From Streptosporangium sandarakinum (GTDB lineage Bacteria > Actinomycetota > Actinomycetes > Streptosporangiales > Streptosporangiaceae), in the NCBI RefSeq assembly GCF_013409935.1, contig NZ_JACCCO010000002.1:930001-994000 (forward strand): DNA of 64,000 nt, written 5' to 3'. The position numbers were made by a program, and so were the translations under genes. The notes below the pieces were generated by a model. The model was not told the DNA's origin, did not search any database, and saw nothing but the letters and a program-made list of their open reading frames with translations. Numbering within the stretch: position 1 is the first letter of the stretch; every line of letters begins with the position of its first letter. Below, piece by piece: positions 18,401-23,796 of the stretch.

Positions 18401-19865
18401 TGCCAGCGGACACCGGACCGGCGTTCTCCACCCGCCCGGCGGGCCCGCCCCCGGGTTTGGCGGCGAAGGCCGGGGCCGCCGCGGCCGGGAGGGGCGCCGG
18501 GGGCGCGGCGTGCGGCGGGGCCGTGCCGTCCGGACGGAGGGCGACCGGGGGAACGGCCTGCGGGGCGGTGTGCGGCGGGGTGTGCGGCGAGGCCGTGCCG
18601 TCCGCTCCGAGGACGGCCGGGGGAACGGCCTGCGCCAGGACGGTGGCCGAGTCCGCGGGACGGCCGGAACCGGCCTGGTGAGCGCCTACGGCGCCGAGAT
18701 CACCGGCCGCACCCCGGCCGGACGGGCCTCCCGGGTCGCGCGGAACCGCACCGCCGGAACCCGGCGGGCCTCCCGGGTCGTGCGGGACCGTACCCCCGGG
18801 ACCTGATGGGCCTCCCGGGTCGTGCGTAGCCGCACCGCCGGGGCCGGACGGGCCTCCCGGGTCGCGCGGGACCGTACCTCCGGCGGGAGATCCGCCCGCC
18901 GGGCCGGCGGCGGGCCCGCCGCCGTCGCCGCCGTGGGCGGGCCCTCCTCCGTCGCCGCCCGCGCCACGCACCGTCGGCTGCCCCGCCCAGTGCGCGTCCG
19001 CGCCGCCGATCACGCCGGCCGTGGTGCCCTTGAGCACCATCTCCCAGTCGAACTGGCCGCTCATCGCCAGGCTGATCGCGGTGGCCGCGCCGTTGGCCAG
19101 CCCGGACTGGGCCATCATGCCCCACATGGAGCTGGTGGAGGCCGCCAGGAACTTCTCGAAGGCCGTCATCTCGGCCCGGCGCAGTCCCGCCCGCAGCCTC
19201 GCGGTCGACAGTCCGGACAGCCCGGCCGGCAGGGCGGTGAGGAACAGACCGCTCAGCGCGCCCATCATTCCCGACGCCTTGACCGACTCCCAGTCGATGC
19301 CGTCGCGCCGCGACTGGGACAGCTGCACCCCCGCGTCCATGACGACGCCCAGCCCGCCGAACAGGGCGAGGTTGATCAGCAGCCGGTGGGCGATCTGCTG
19401 GATCGTCATCCGGGCGAGCTGCACCCGCGGGCCGATCAGCGCCAGTGACAGCGCGCCCCACGGGCCTGCCGAGGCCGCCAGCAGCCAGCCGATCTGGAAG
19501 ATCAGGAACCAGACCGACACCTCGATCATCTTCTTGGTGTACTCGACCTGCACCCCGGCCTGGTTGAGCTCCAGCGCCGCCGAGACCAGGCGGTCGACCA
19601 GCTCGGCCTGCCTACCTCCGGAGACCTTCTTGACGTGCTCGGCGAAGAGTTTCAGGGCCTCGCCGTCCCATTTCACGCCGCCCGCGGCCCCCATCGAGCC
19701 CTGGGAGGACAGCGGCCCCTCCCCGGCGACGCTCCGGGCGGTGGCCGCGCAGGCGTCGGCGAGCCGGAAGCACCGTGACTCGTCCCCCTCCGGCCAGTCC
19801 ATCCCGACGGCCCAGCCGACGTACGGCTTGGCCCAGTCGGGCACGAGGAAACCGTCGAACCCCAC
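9447..19865 (-). CDS. Giant T7SS-delivered polymorphic toxin with C-terminal zincin domain
   Basis: 3,472 residues. Residues 1-300 match the N-terminal layout of CpnT-like ESX-exported toxins: a WXG100-like helical region, then hydrophobic helices (FLIFQIGWLLAASAG, LLINLALFGGLGVV). Residues 305-640 are a Pro/Gly/His/Thr-rich linker. About 640-885 is a kinase-fold-like module (LGDGTRAVDKELAGRD, GHHGTADGILLGLLD, LRAFDHEKAF). Three composite repeats follow (955-1622, 1785-2466, 2566-3217), each with a degenerate kinase-like segment, an ADP-ribosyltransferase-like segment and an HG...C dyad (H1510/C1549, H2351/C2390, H3101/C3140). The C-terminus carries HEFGHH (3381-3386) with EMVAEAFAEY about 60 residues later, the ligand pattern of anthrax-lethal-factor-like zincins. 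GTG 19865 is 6 nt after the upstream stop, so translation is probably coupled. Domain names are inferred from motifs. Confidence 0.88.
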   Translation of the reverse strand: MGFDGFLVPDWAKPYVGWAVGMDWPEGDESRCFRLADACAATARSVAGEGPLSSQGSMGAAGGVKWDGEALKLFAEHVKKVSGGRQAELVDRLVSAALELNQAGVQVEYTKKMIEVSVWFLIFQIGWLLAASAGPWGALSLALIGPRVQLARMTIQQIAHRLLINLALFGGLGVVMDAGVQLSQSRRDGIDWESVKASGMMGALSGLFLTALPAGLSGLSTARLRAGLRRAEMTAFEKFLAASTSSMWGMMAQSGLANGAATAISLAMSGQFDWEMVLKGTTAGVIGGADAHWAGQPTVRGAGGDGGGPAHGGDGGGPAAGPAGGSPAGGTVPRDPGGPSGPGGAATHDPGGPSGPGGTVPHDPGGPPGSGGAVPRDPGGPSGRGAAGDLGAVGAHQAGSGRPADSATVLAQAVPPAVLGADGTASPHTPPHTAPQAVPPVALRPDGTAPPHAAPPAPLPAAAAPAFAAKPGGGPAGRVENAGPVSAGTPGEGGSPAHPATATGRPGQAHVAADDATGPGSGGATHSGTGTATHPGTGTATHPGAGGATHPGTGTATHPGAGGATHPGPEAAVPTVPAPRDPIATGESAPAARPGAESIDSLINHGDGQGTATVLTEQQGPPAPQPFPAADPEAVRPPRPITLRDHESFAQSVATGITGPREPLRTGAESLRADRVTLGDGTRAVDKELAGRDARDREYLTSRLGQAVGADVAAVHIAGERRVLVDWVGGERAEVRLNPDGSWEAPGHHGTADGILLGLLDTLTSHYDRFRFPDADLDLRAADIDLRVGENGALRAFDHEKAFQGILPDTRNPFVRHFFRETSPMKVEWAGNPLSRSDIEVLRVRIDALEGEFRALGRDDWYANAKFAFDRIAEHAEGTTPLLDAAREPAGPGRAPSRADGQDALPGSEEPASSGGARDRTPEGEARDRTPEGEARGVTSRNEAPSPGEAAARLMDPGGELGRSAAGGVRHTRLLDVGDVRAEIVTFGDGRTAMRLTGRDAEAAEAAALTRVALGLDGPAVHRSGDVVYREYGDDALRRSIETGIRETRLIPDGNRFRELVTFNDGRQAFRIERRTIDAADAIERAALPPLSTADASGGIHRASETVVYETRVKAADDPDVKPLVWSESPGHEAKRGLYDVLTLGETFNTHTMETNAHGEPSLRIERSFADTWDKKLLDGFLDEGVVSQLGAVDFGFRRNGLTGEDAAAVAARLEALRPEFERRGWQRWHDDMTERFEHLGRQAQGDQPLLTGADAVPHGPVLPDATPHDGAASPVVRSADAEWPYDPATTRPDEALERVLRDGDLRWLNEALADPAAHPDDTTRARAYAELVDEGLAELPRSRGTVQVRVPVDRLPEGLSAGQEFTARGFLEGVDDPRFLPDMDRSARLVVYGEHTRVGDLSGKPHQVMFEGNSRFKVLGVHETSYGVKEYFVARVSDVEGVLPDTRTGGLSKAPPELPPWLQRHFDEHREVTDAGVWYRDLSDPEDRDLAESARAVRGMDGLFYVDAHGDSDGIYIGEDGLNARELAMLLLNEPGLRPDDVIYLGNCEVGQRAFAQELARETGHVVIAADSMMSVNQFGDMNPVTDGKARTTMAGRGQLLVFLPDVPVPPVAWERVQSGLTGPLFFSDGPGAHGDPQAGIRAAESATRAESAPRAEPAASAEFTTRAEPVTRVEPVPRAEPATSAEPVGRAEPSRPASSDVPPPARTEPSSGRPDPVDTARPVRGAGEDATPSGEARDRASEGEMRNRASEDEARDAASADGPDDAPFRSGAPSPDEAAARLMDPGGELGRSAAGGVRHSRLLDAGETRAEIVTFGDGRTAMRLTGRDAETAEAAALTRAALGLDGPAVHRSGDVVYREYGDDALRRSIETGIRRTEVIRTGPGRSLELVTFNDGVQARRVDCGSIAKADRVEAGVLPPRTVADPNGGVHRASETVIYRSHLSRTDVAELRPLVRDESHGHAAKRGLYDVLTLGETFNPHRTGTNASGEHLIGVDRDFAGRWGKSALDDLLRRPTSAGPGDFVFRHNGLYWTDVVAVHARLEELRPEFERRGWQRWHDDMVERLELLGRHAGGEKALLTGPDAVPHGPVLPDTAPHDGAGAPAAHDGVTAPAAVVRPADAGWPRDPAGMRPRQALVELLWEGDLRRLNEVLADPAAHPDDVARARAYAELVGAGLVELPRSQGTVQVRVPVDRLPEGLAAGREFTARGILEGVDDPRFLPDMPHSARLIIHGDHTRVADLSGRPGHVMIEGDARFKVLGVHETSYGVKEYFVTRVTEGTEGGTTVPNRDVRPKERPELPDRLQRHITTNREVTDAGVWYRTPEEVLKTDFAASVRAVRKMDGVFYVDGHGNSRGIFIGGEHIPAADLAAMLLNEPGLRPDDVIYLGECKVGAERYAQEVANRTGHVVVASETLMHVSDKSGDMVALRPDHWPGTMAGRGRLLIFLPEGPVPPAAWEGIRSLAEAPPSFPDGPGGPGGLDGTRPGPGGEHGGPLSRSADEHGALRHRPDEARETPGAGSSGTPDPSHSPDAPGPSRVPDEPAPGAPNPSHSPDAPAVPVRDDGLAASVAGGVRETRVVERGGTRVEIVAFEDGRQAIRLTGRDADAAEMAALVRGAMGMDGPATHRAGDVVYRDCGNEALRRSLATGILRSELFENAQGRMEELVTFNDGRQAVRTEYIRAADADGHELTGLPPRFTGAADSGILRAGETVVYSEHRVSTGDPRPEGAAWHESPAERTRRGMYTVLTMGDGFARHEVTVDAHGVHHLRVGEELPARWGGPATREFLVAHRSPEAAEPPRVTFRQNRLSPEDAAAVSARLEALRPEFARRGRLDWHDGLMDRLGHLARHADGERPVLDGLDGLNGLNGHAGTGGHAPEAGDWRSRDPRAALSELLTHGDLPEVHDALAGRTGDPGDAARAGAYLDLANAELAGLPHRTGQVEVRVPADRLPGDLAPGREVAFRGLLEGVDDPRFLADAPGSVRLTIRGHYANVGDISGKPHHAMFDANARFKVLAVQESSSGAKNYFLAQVGEAADAPAAQAGGVPRPKLTGEALRHFTEHREATRAGVWYRDPDSPHDMANAAASRGALPVDGAFPVFAHGGPEGVYIGGRLLPAEEFAALLLNEPGLRADDVLLLADCEVGHATSSYAQEVADRTGRVVLAPDAFYGVTKYGDGFVGSIQEAPHSLLGRGRLRIFLPEGPVPLTTWEKVRAWVGSGRPEEHPETGAPDTRDAVVNGDAAGRSRFSPDELRALAESEARAQQSLSERLGYLAPTIDYTSTPIHPGIAGEFNRALDQLARRFSAVMAELNAIDVRDPRNRFGAEGTENVGAYSVIRGPEPGIHLDARRLGDPEAVRARFEANMRAGWLSHGWGSAAAILYHEFGHHLLERLPHSAQQQLNQVVREVIGRRVDVTMPFHPVTAEQVKAALSKYGATDPDEMVAEAFAEYMASPRPRPLALAIGRFLESHYAGN
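10215..12170 (-). repeat. Composite toxin repeat R3 (protein residues about 2566-3217)
   Basis: The most diverged copy of the internal repeat. It begins with SVAGGVRETRVVERGG, contains GDPRFL-type and GREVAFRGLLEG ART-like elements, and ends with the module around H3101 and C3140 and FLPEGPVPLTTWE. The metalloprotease-like C-terminus follows directly. Confidence 0.75.
12468..14513 (-). repeat. Composite toxin repeat R2 (protein residues about 1785-2466)
   Basis: Begins with LMDPGGELGRSAAGGVRHS and ends with FLPEGPVPPAAWE. Long DNA stretches are almost identical to repeat R1 (for example 14290-14540 against 16750-17010). The HG and C residues fall at 2351 and 2390. A Glu/Arg/Ser-rich linker made of short AEP/AES repeats separates it from R1. 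Confidence 0.8.
15000..17003 (-). repeat. Composite toxin repeat R1 (protein residues about 955-1622)
   Basis: Begins with MDPGGELGRSAAGGVRHT and ends with FLPDVPVPPVAWE. Its first third is homologous to the kinase-like module at 640-885, but without the segment GHHGTADG...FDHEKAF. The middle is the ART-like segment (VQVRVPVDRLPEGL, EFTARGFLEGVDDPRF, SRFKVLGVHE), and the last third the peptidase-like module with H1510 and C1549. Confidence 0.8.
18160..18310 (-). repeat. 24-bp tandem repeats encoding ATHPGTG/ATHPGAG units in the toxin linker
   Basis: The minus strand encodes five to six copies of an A-T-H-P-G-x-G unit, with 24-bp DNA periodicity around ccgggatgcgtggc. A second linker repeat, DPGGPSGPGG-like with a 45-60 bp period, lies at about 18710-18900. 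Both are in frame (multiples of three), so copy-number changes would alter linker length without breaking the gene. Confidence 0.7.
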
Positions 19866-19871
19866 GGAGGA

Positions 19872-20195
19872 TCACACGCTGCGCGAGGACGGGATCACTC
19901 CCGCTCCTTCGGCCCCCTCGTACGTCACGGCGTTCACCCTCAGCCGCTCCTGGACGCCTCCGACCTCGTCGATGTACGCGTCGAACGCCGCGAAGAGCGC
20001 GTCCCTGATGCCGGGCAGCCGCTTCTCCAGCTCCGCGCCGTACTGGTCGTTCCCCAGCGGGGGGCTCTCCCGCAGGAACGTCTGCCACAGCTCGTCGCGC
20101 CGCTCGCGCAGGAAGTCGCGCTCCTCGCCGTACTGCAGCGCTTCGCGGCGCAGGTCCGCCCACTCGGCGTAGTAGCCGTCACCGGACGCCGTCAT
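19872..20195 (-). CDS. Small WXG100-size helical protein encoded before the giant toxin
   Basis: A 107-residue, highly charged, predicted all-helical protein (MTASGDGYYAEWADLRREAL...). The E-W-A-D turn, the length near 100 and the position immediately upstream of a CpnT-like toxin fit an ESX secretion partner (EsxE/EspC-type) that forms a helical-bundle heterodimer with the toxin N-terminus. Its ATG overlaps the upstream stop (ATGA, 20192-20195) and has GGAGGG just before it; its own stop is 6 nt before the toxin GTG. A chaperone or immunity role cannot be excluded. Confidence 0.8.
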   Translation of the reverse strand: MTASGDGYYAEWADLRREALQYGEERDFLRERRDELWQTFLRESPPLGNDQYGAELEKRLPGIRDALFAAFDAYIDEVGGVQERLRVNAVTYEGAEGAGVIPSSRSV

Positions 20196-20596
20196 CCACG
20201 GCCCTCCGGCTCCATCGGCGGCAGCGCCACCGGCTGGGGCAGGAACGACTCGAAGCTCGCGCCCTCGCCGAAGACCTCCTCGTACGGCAGGCCCTCCGGC
20301 AGGAACGGAGCCATCAGCTCCTTCGTCTGATCGGCCACCTCACCCGTCGCCGCGCCGATCTGCTCCATGATCGCCCGAGCCAGCTCGGAGGGGGAAAGCT
20401 TGCGGTAGACGCGGGGGTCGAGCGTGAGGTCCCGCACCTGGCCCCGCGGTCCGACCGTCACCGACACCATTCCGTCGTCGGACCGCGCGGTCACGTTCAG
20501 CTCGTTGAGCCTGCCGTACGTCTCGCGGAGCTGCTCCGCCTGCCGGTTGTACTCCTCGGCCAGCTCTTCCATGGTCCTGCGGAACTCGTCGCTCAT
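20192..20596 (-). CDS. YbaB/EbfC-like protein, first gene of the toxin operon
   Basis: A 134-residue protein starting at ATG 20596 (MSDEFRRTMEEL), with GGAGG 8 nt upstream; a GTG three codons earlier would be too close to the RBS. An N-terminal coiled coil (EELAEEYNRQAEQLRETYGRL) precedes the YbaB signature: ARSDDGMVSVTVGPRGQVRDL, LDPRVYRKLSPSELARAI. The C-terminal 40 residues are Pro/Glu-rich. It is the second YbaB-like protein in the island. Its leading position in a three-gene operon with 4-bp and 6-nt spacings suggests a structural or regulatory partner of toxin export; the role is not established. Confidence 0.82.
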   Translation of the reverse strand: MSDEFRRTMEELAEEYNRQAEQLRETYGRLNELNVTARSDDGMVSVTVGPRGQVRDLTLDPRVYRKLSPSELARAIMEQIGAATGEVADQTKELMAPFLPEGLPYEEVFGEGASFESFLPQPVALPPMEPEGRG

Positions 20597-20650
20597 CGTC
20601 TTCACCTCCCGGCGTCAGGGAAACCATACGTCACAAGAAACCCAACAGAA

Positions 20651-20684
20651 CCAGACATACTATTCACAGTCTGGCGAGATCCAA
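20651..20684 (-). promoter_or_regulatory. Promoter of the toxin operon with flanking inverted repeat
   Basis: Read on the minus strand: -35 TTGGAT (20684-20679), 16 bp, -10 TAGTAT (20662-20657). The inverted repeat CCAGAC (20651-20656)/GTCTGG (20669-20674) brackets the -10 box and would place a dimeric regulator on it. The expected transcript start is near 20650, with a leader of about 50 nt. Confidence 0.55.
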
Positions 20685-20787
20685 TGAATCTGGCATACCT
20701 CTGGTCCGACCTCCCGCGTGGACGGCGGGGACGCCGAGCGGGACCGGGGGGCAGGACCGGGGCGGGGCCGGGCGGGCCGTGGAGCGG

Positions 20788-21348
20788 TCAGGAGTCCCCG
20801 TCCCGCTCGGCGGTGGCCCGCCGCATCTCATCGAGGATGGCGAACTCCTCGGGGGTGATGTCGGGCGAGACGCTCAGGCTCCCCGCGGACGTCTCCAGCA
20901 CGATGGACTCGGGCGCGCCGGCCCCGGCGTCGTCCGGGACGACCGTGAGCAGGGGCACCGAGGAAGGTCCCAGGGCACGCAGCGCGCGGTCCGCCTCGGC
21001 GTCGCCGACCTCGGGGCAGCGGTACCCGTGGGCGGCGGCGTGCCCGCACAGCCCGGGGTCGGGCAGCAGGCCGTGTTCCCGCAGGTAGTAGGTGACCGCG
21101 TCCGTCCAGACCCAGCGCCCGTCCGTGCGGACGTCGCGCGGCACCGTCTCCCCGCGCGAGGAGTCGACCCGGTCGGGGTCGCGGCCCGGCTCGTGTGCGA
21201 TCACCCGGCCCCCGTCGAGGTAGGCCGCCAGCCGCTCCCGCTCGGCGGGATCCTCCGCCCGGGGGTGACCGGGGTCGAAGAACGGCCGCCCGCTGCCGGG
21301 CTCGACGCCGTCGAACACTCGCGCGATCGAGATCGCGTTCTCACTCAT
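20788..21348 (-). CDS. Uncharacterised 186-residue protein, candidate immunity factor
   Basis: Not recognised. It starts at ATG 21348 with GAGGACC upstream. The sequence is acidic and mixed alpha/beta, with no signal peptide or membrane segment, so it is cytosolic. Notable elements: a GRWVWTDAVTYYLREHGLLPDPGL stretch (about 97-120), a single C-G-H-A-A-A-H-GYRC patch, and a C-terminal helix (PEEFAILDEMRRATAER). It lies on the toxin strand about 100 bp upstream of the toxin operon promoter and diverges from the WXG100 pair. Similar stand-alone proteins next to polymorphic toxins are often immunity proteins, but nothing in the sequence proves this. Confidence 0.72.
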   Translation of the reverse strand: MSENAISIARVFDGVEPGSGRPFFDPGHPRAEDPAERERLAAYLDGGRVIAHEPGRDPDRVDSSRGETVPRDVRTDGRWVWTDAVTYYLREHGLLPDPGLCGHAAAHGYRCPEVGDAEADRALRALGPSSVPLLTVVPDDAGAGAPESIVLETSAGSLSVSPDITPEEFAILDEMRRATAERDGDS

Positions 21349-21472
21349 ACGGGGTCCTCATCGACGAACCGGGAACGAAACCGTGACGGGATCCATCCTG
21401 CCGGAACCCGGGCGGCGGCGTCCGGCCGGGCAAGGCTTCCCGGGACACCGCCCCGCGAAGATCCATGTCCTT

Positions 21473-21514
21473 TATGATCGGCCTTCGGTGGCTTTGCGCC
21501 TACACGGGAGGAGG
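21473..21514 (+). promoter_or_regulatory. Putative -10 box and strong RBS for the WXG100/transglycosylase pair
   Basis: TATGAT (21473-21478) is a good -10 element; no clear -35 is visible 17 bp upstream. GGGAGGAGG (21506-21514) is 9 nt before GTG 21524 and decides that start against the longer in-frame frame beginning at 21383. Confidence 0.45.
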
Positions 21515-21523
21515 CCGGGCTCG

Positions 21524-21817
21524 GTGGCGGGTGTCGACATCCATTTCCAAGTACTCGATCAGTGCCGTACGACCGCGAAAACGCTGGCCGGGAAGTTCGA
21601 GGAGCTCGGCGGCCAGTATCCGGCCAAGGCGGCCGACTCCTCCGCCTTCGGCAGGCTGACCGACTCCTCCGGGCTCGCCACGGCCCTCGACACGGTCGAG
21701 AAGACGCTCGACGACCAGCTCGGCCGCGTCGCCAAGAAGCTCCGGCTCGTGGAGCGGGCCCTCGACCAGGTGCAGGACAACGTGCGCGGCGCGAACCGGG
21801 CCGGAGGCGGCGACTGA
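21524..21817 (+). CDS. WXG100-size T7SS protein
   Basis: A 97-residue protein, predicted two long helices: DIHFQVLDQCRTTAKTLAGKFEEL, then GLATALDTVEKTLDDQLGRVAKKLRLVERALDQVQDN. The length and hairpin layout match ESX small substrates or partners, although the W-x-G turn itself is replaced by YPAKAADSSAFGRL. The start is GTG 21524, chosen from the RBS. The stop TGA overlaps the ATG of the next gene (TGATG), so the two are translationally coupled and are likely to form a pair. Confidence 0.8.
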   Translation: MAGVDIHFQVLDQCRTTAKTLAGKFEELGGQYPAKAADSSAFGRLTDSSGLATALDTVEKTLDDQLGRVAKKLRLVERALDQVQDNVRGANRAGGGD

Positions 21818-22935
21818 TGGGCTCCGAGCAGATCCGCCAGCTCCCCGGCGGCGGCCCGCTGGCCGACTACCTGGACAAGGTCAGCGGCAACCCCGAGGCG
21901 ATCCGCGCCGTGGCCAAGCGCTGGCGCGGCACCGCCGGAAAGGTGAACGAGCACCTCGGCGGCCTCGGCTCCGCCGTACAGAACGTGGACGACGCCTGGC
22001 AGGGCGGCTCCGCCGACGACTTCGCCGCCTACATGAGCAAGTACGGCAGGGCGGGAGAGGACCTGGAACTCGCCGTCTCGAACTGCGCGAACTCCCTGGA
22101 CGACGCCGCCACGGCGCTGGAGGACGCGAAGGCGAAGATCGGCAGGATCGCCGACACGCTCCTGAACGACGTGGACACCTACCGCAGGACCAACCGCGGG
22201 GACACCTCCCAGGACACCTCGGCGGGCATCTCGCGGCTGGCCTCCTCGGCCGCCACCGCCGCGAAGCCCCACCTCGACGCGGCCGACGACGCCGTGACCA
22301 AGGCCATGAAGGATATCGGCAAGTATCTCGGCGAACGGGATCTCACCTTCACCGGGATCGGCGACCCCGGTGACCAGCCGTTCGTGCCCGGGGCCGGCCA
22401 CACCGTGAACTGGGAGCGGACCATCGGCTACCAGCCCGCGGGAGGGCCGAACGGGGGCGGCGGCCCCGGAGGCGGCGCACCCGGCGGCAACGGATCCGGG
22501 GGCAACGGATCGGGAGGCGGTTTCGGCGGTTACGGGCCCAGCGGCCCGCCCCCGCCCGGCGGCGGCCCCGCCCCCAGCGGCAAGGTCAAGGAGTGGATCG
22601 AGCAGGCGATCGAGATCCTCAAGGAGCGGGGTGTCCCGGTCGAGAAGATGAACCCCAACGACATCTGGATGATCATCCAGCACGAGTCGGGCGGGAACCC
22701 GCACGCGATCAACAACTGGGACTCCAACGCGGCCGCGGGGCATCCCTCCAAGGGCCTGATGCAGACCATCGACCCGACCTTCAACGCCTACAAGCTGCCG
22801 GGCCACGGCGACATCTACAACCCGGTGGACAACATCATCGCCGGGGTCCGCTACGCCATCAGCCGGTACGGTTCGGTCTCCAACGTGCCCGGCGTGGTCG
22901 GCAGCAAGACCGGCAGCGGCTACGTCGGCTACTGA
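21817..22935 (+). CDS. WXG100 - lytic transglycosylase fusion protein
   Basis: 372 residues. Residues about 15-120 form a WXG100-like helical domain with the W-Q-G turn (DDAWQGGSADDFAAYMSKY); residues 120-200 are further helices. A Gly/Pro-rich linker (about 205-255) leads to an SLT (lysozyme-like) domain, with the catalytic Glu at 290 in IIQHESGGNP and the supporting motif GLMQTIDPTF. Secreted by ESX rather than by a signal peptide, such an enzyme could cut peptidoglycan for passage of the machine or act as an effector. The first gene of the pair overlaps by TGATG. The family reading is firm; the export route is inferred from the domain fusion. Confidence 0.88.
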   Translation: MGSEQIRQLPGGGPLADYLDKVSGNPEAIRAVAKRWRGTAGKVNEHLGGLGSAVQNVDDAWQGGSADDFAAYMSKYGRAGEDLELAVSNCANSLDDAATALEDAKAKIGRIADTLLNDVDTYRRTNRGDTSQDTSAGISRLASSAATAAKPHLDAADDAVTKAMKDIGKYLGERDLTFTGIGDPGDQPFVPGAGHTVNWERTIGYQPAGGPNGGGGPGGGAPGGNGSGGNGSGGGFGGYGPSGPPPPGGGPAPSGKVKEWIEQAIEILKERGVPVEKMNPNDIWMIIQHESGGNPHAINNWDSNAAAGHPSKGLMQTIDPTFNAYKLPGHGDIYNPVDNIIAGVRYAISRYGSVSNVPGVVGSKTGSGYVGY

Positions 22936-23048
22936 CCCCGCCGCCTCCGGCGCGCCCGGACCGGCGCCCCGCCCGGCCCTCGGCACCCGGCGCGGACCCG
23001 GGAGCCGGTGGCCGCCGGGCGGGCCGGTCGTGTCCCGAACCCCGTGAC

Positions 23049-23054
23049 TAGGCT
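23049..23054 (+). promoter_or_regulatory. -10 box TAGGCT for a leaderless MBL-fold gene
   Basis: TAGGCT ends 6 nt before ATG 23061, and there is no Shine-Dalgarno sequence. This is the usual arrangement of actinomycete leaderless transcripts, with the transcript starting at the ATG. Confidence 0.5.
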
Positions 23055-23060
23055 GTGACG

Positions 23061-23702
23061 ATGAAGCTGACGAAGTTCGGACACGCGTGCGTCCGCCTGG
23101 AGAAGGACGGCTCGACCCTGGTGATCGACCCGGGCGCCTTCAGCGAGGAGTCCGCGCTGGAGGGGGCGCGCACCGTGCTCATCACCCACGAGCACTTCGA
23201 CCACGTCGACGTCGAACGGCTGCGCCGGGCCGCCGAGGCCGACCCGTCGCTGGAGATCTGGACGAACGAGGCGGTGGCCGCCACGCTGACCGGCCTCCCC
23301 GCCGAGATCCGGACCGTACGGCACGGCGACACGTTCGACACGGCCGGTTTCGGGGTGAAGGTGGTCGGCGAGTGGCACGCTCCCAACCACCCCGACATCC
23401 CGGCCGTGCGGAACACCGGGTTCCTGGTGGACGAGGAGGTCTTCTACCCGGGTGACGCGTTCACCCCGCCCGGGACGGAGGTCCCCACCCTCCTGGTGCC
23501 GACCAACGCGCCCTGGATGAAGATGGCGGAGATGGTGGAGTATCTGCGCCGGGTCCGCCCGGCCCGCGCCTTCTCCACCCATGACGGACTGCTCAACGAC
23601 GCCGGGCTCGGCCTGATCGACGGCTGGCTCGAGCGGGAGGGCGAGCAGCAGAAGGCCGACATCCGCCGCCTCAAGCCGGGCGAGTCCGTCGACCTGCCGT
23701 AG
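23061..23702 (+). CDS. MBL-fold metallo-hydrolase
   Basis: 213 residues with the metallo-beta-lactamase fold. The metal motif is ITHEHFDHVD (H-x-H-x-D-H, about residue 50); later ligands are in EWHAPNHPD, FYPGDAF and STHDG. The overall pattern (GHACVRLEKDGSTLVIDPG at the N-terminus) is the UlaG-like/YtnP subfamily, so a cytosolic two-metal hydrolase; the substrate is unknown. The start is placed at ATG 23061 because of the leaderless promoter; GTG 23055 is the alternative. It is monocistronic, convergent with mnmA. Confidence 0.88.
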   Translation: MKLTKFGHACVRLEKDGSTLVIDPGAFSEESALEGARTVLITHEHFDHVDVERLRRAAEADPSLEIWTNEAVAATLTGLPAEIRTVRHGDTFDTAGFGVKVVGEWHAPNHPDIPAVRNTGFLVDEEVFYPGDAFTPPGTEVPTLLVPTNAPWMKMAEMVEYLRRVRPARAFSTHDGLLNDAGLGLIDGWLEREGEQQKADIRRLKPGESVDLP

Positions 23703-23796
23703 ACACGGGTCCGTCGCGCCGCCGGGCGCGGCCCCGCCCCGGGCGGCAGGGGCCGCCGGACACGGCCGACCTCCCAGGCGGCTGACCGGCGGACGG

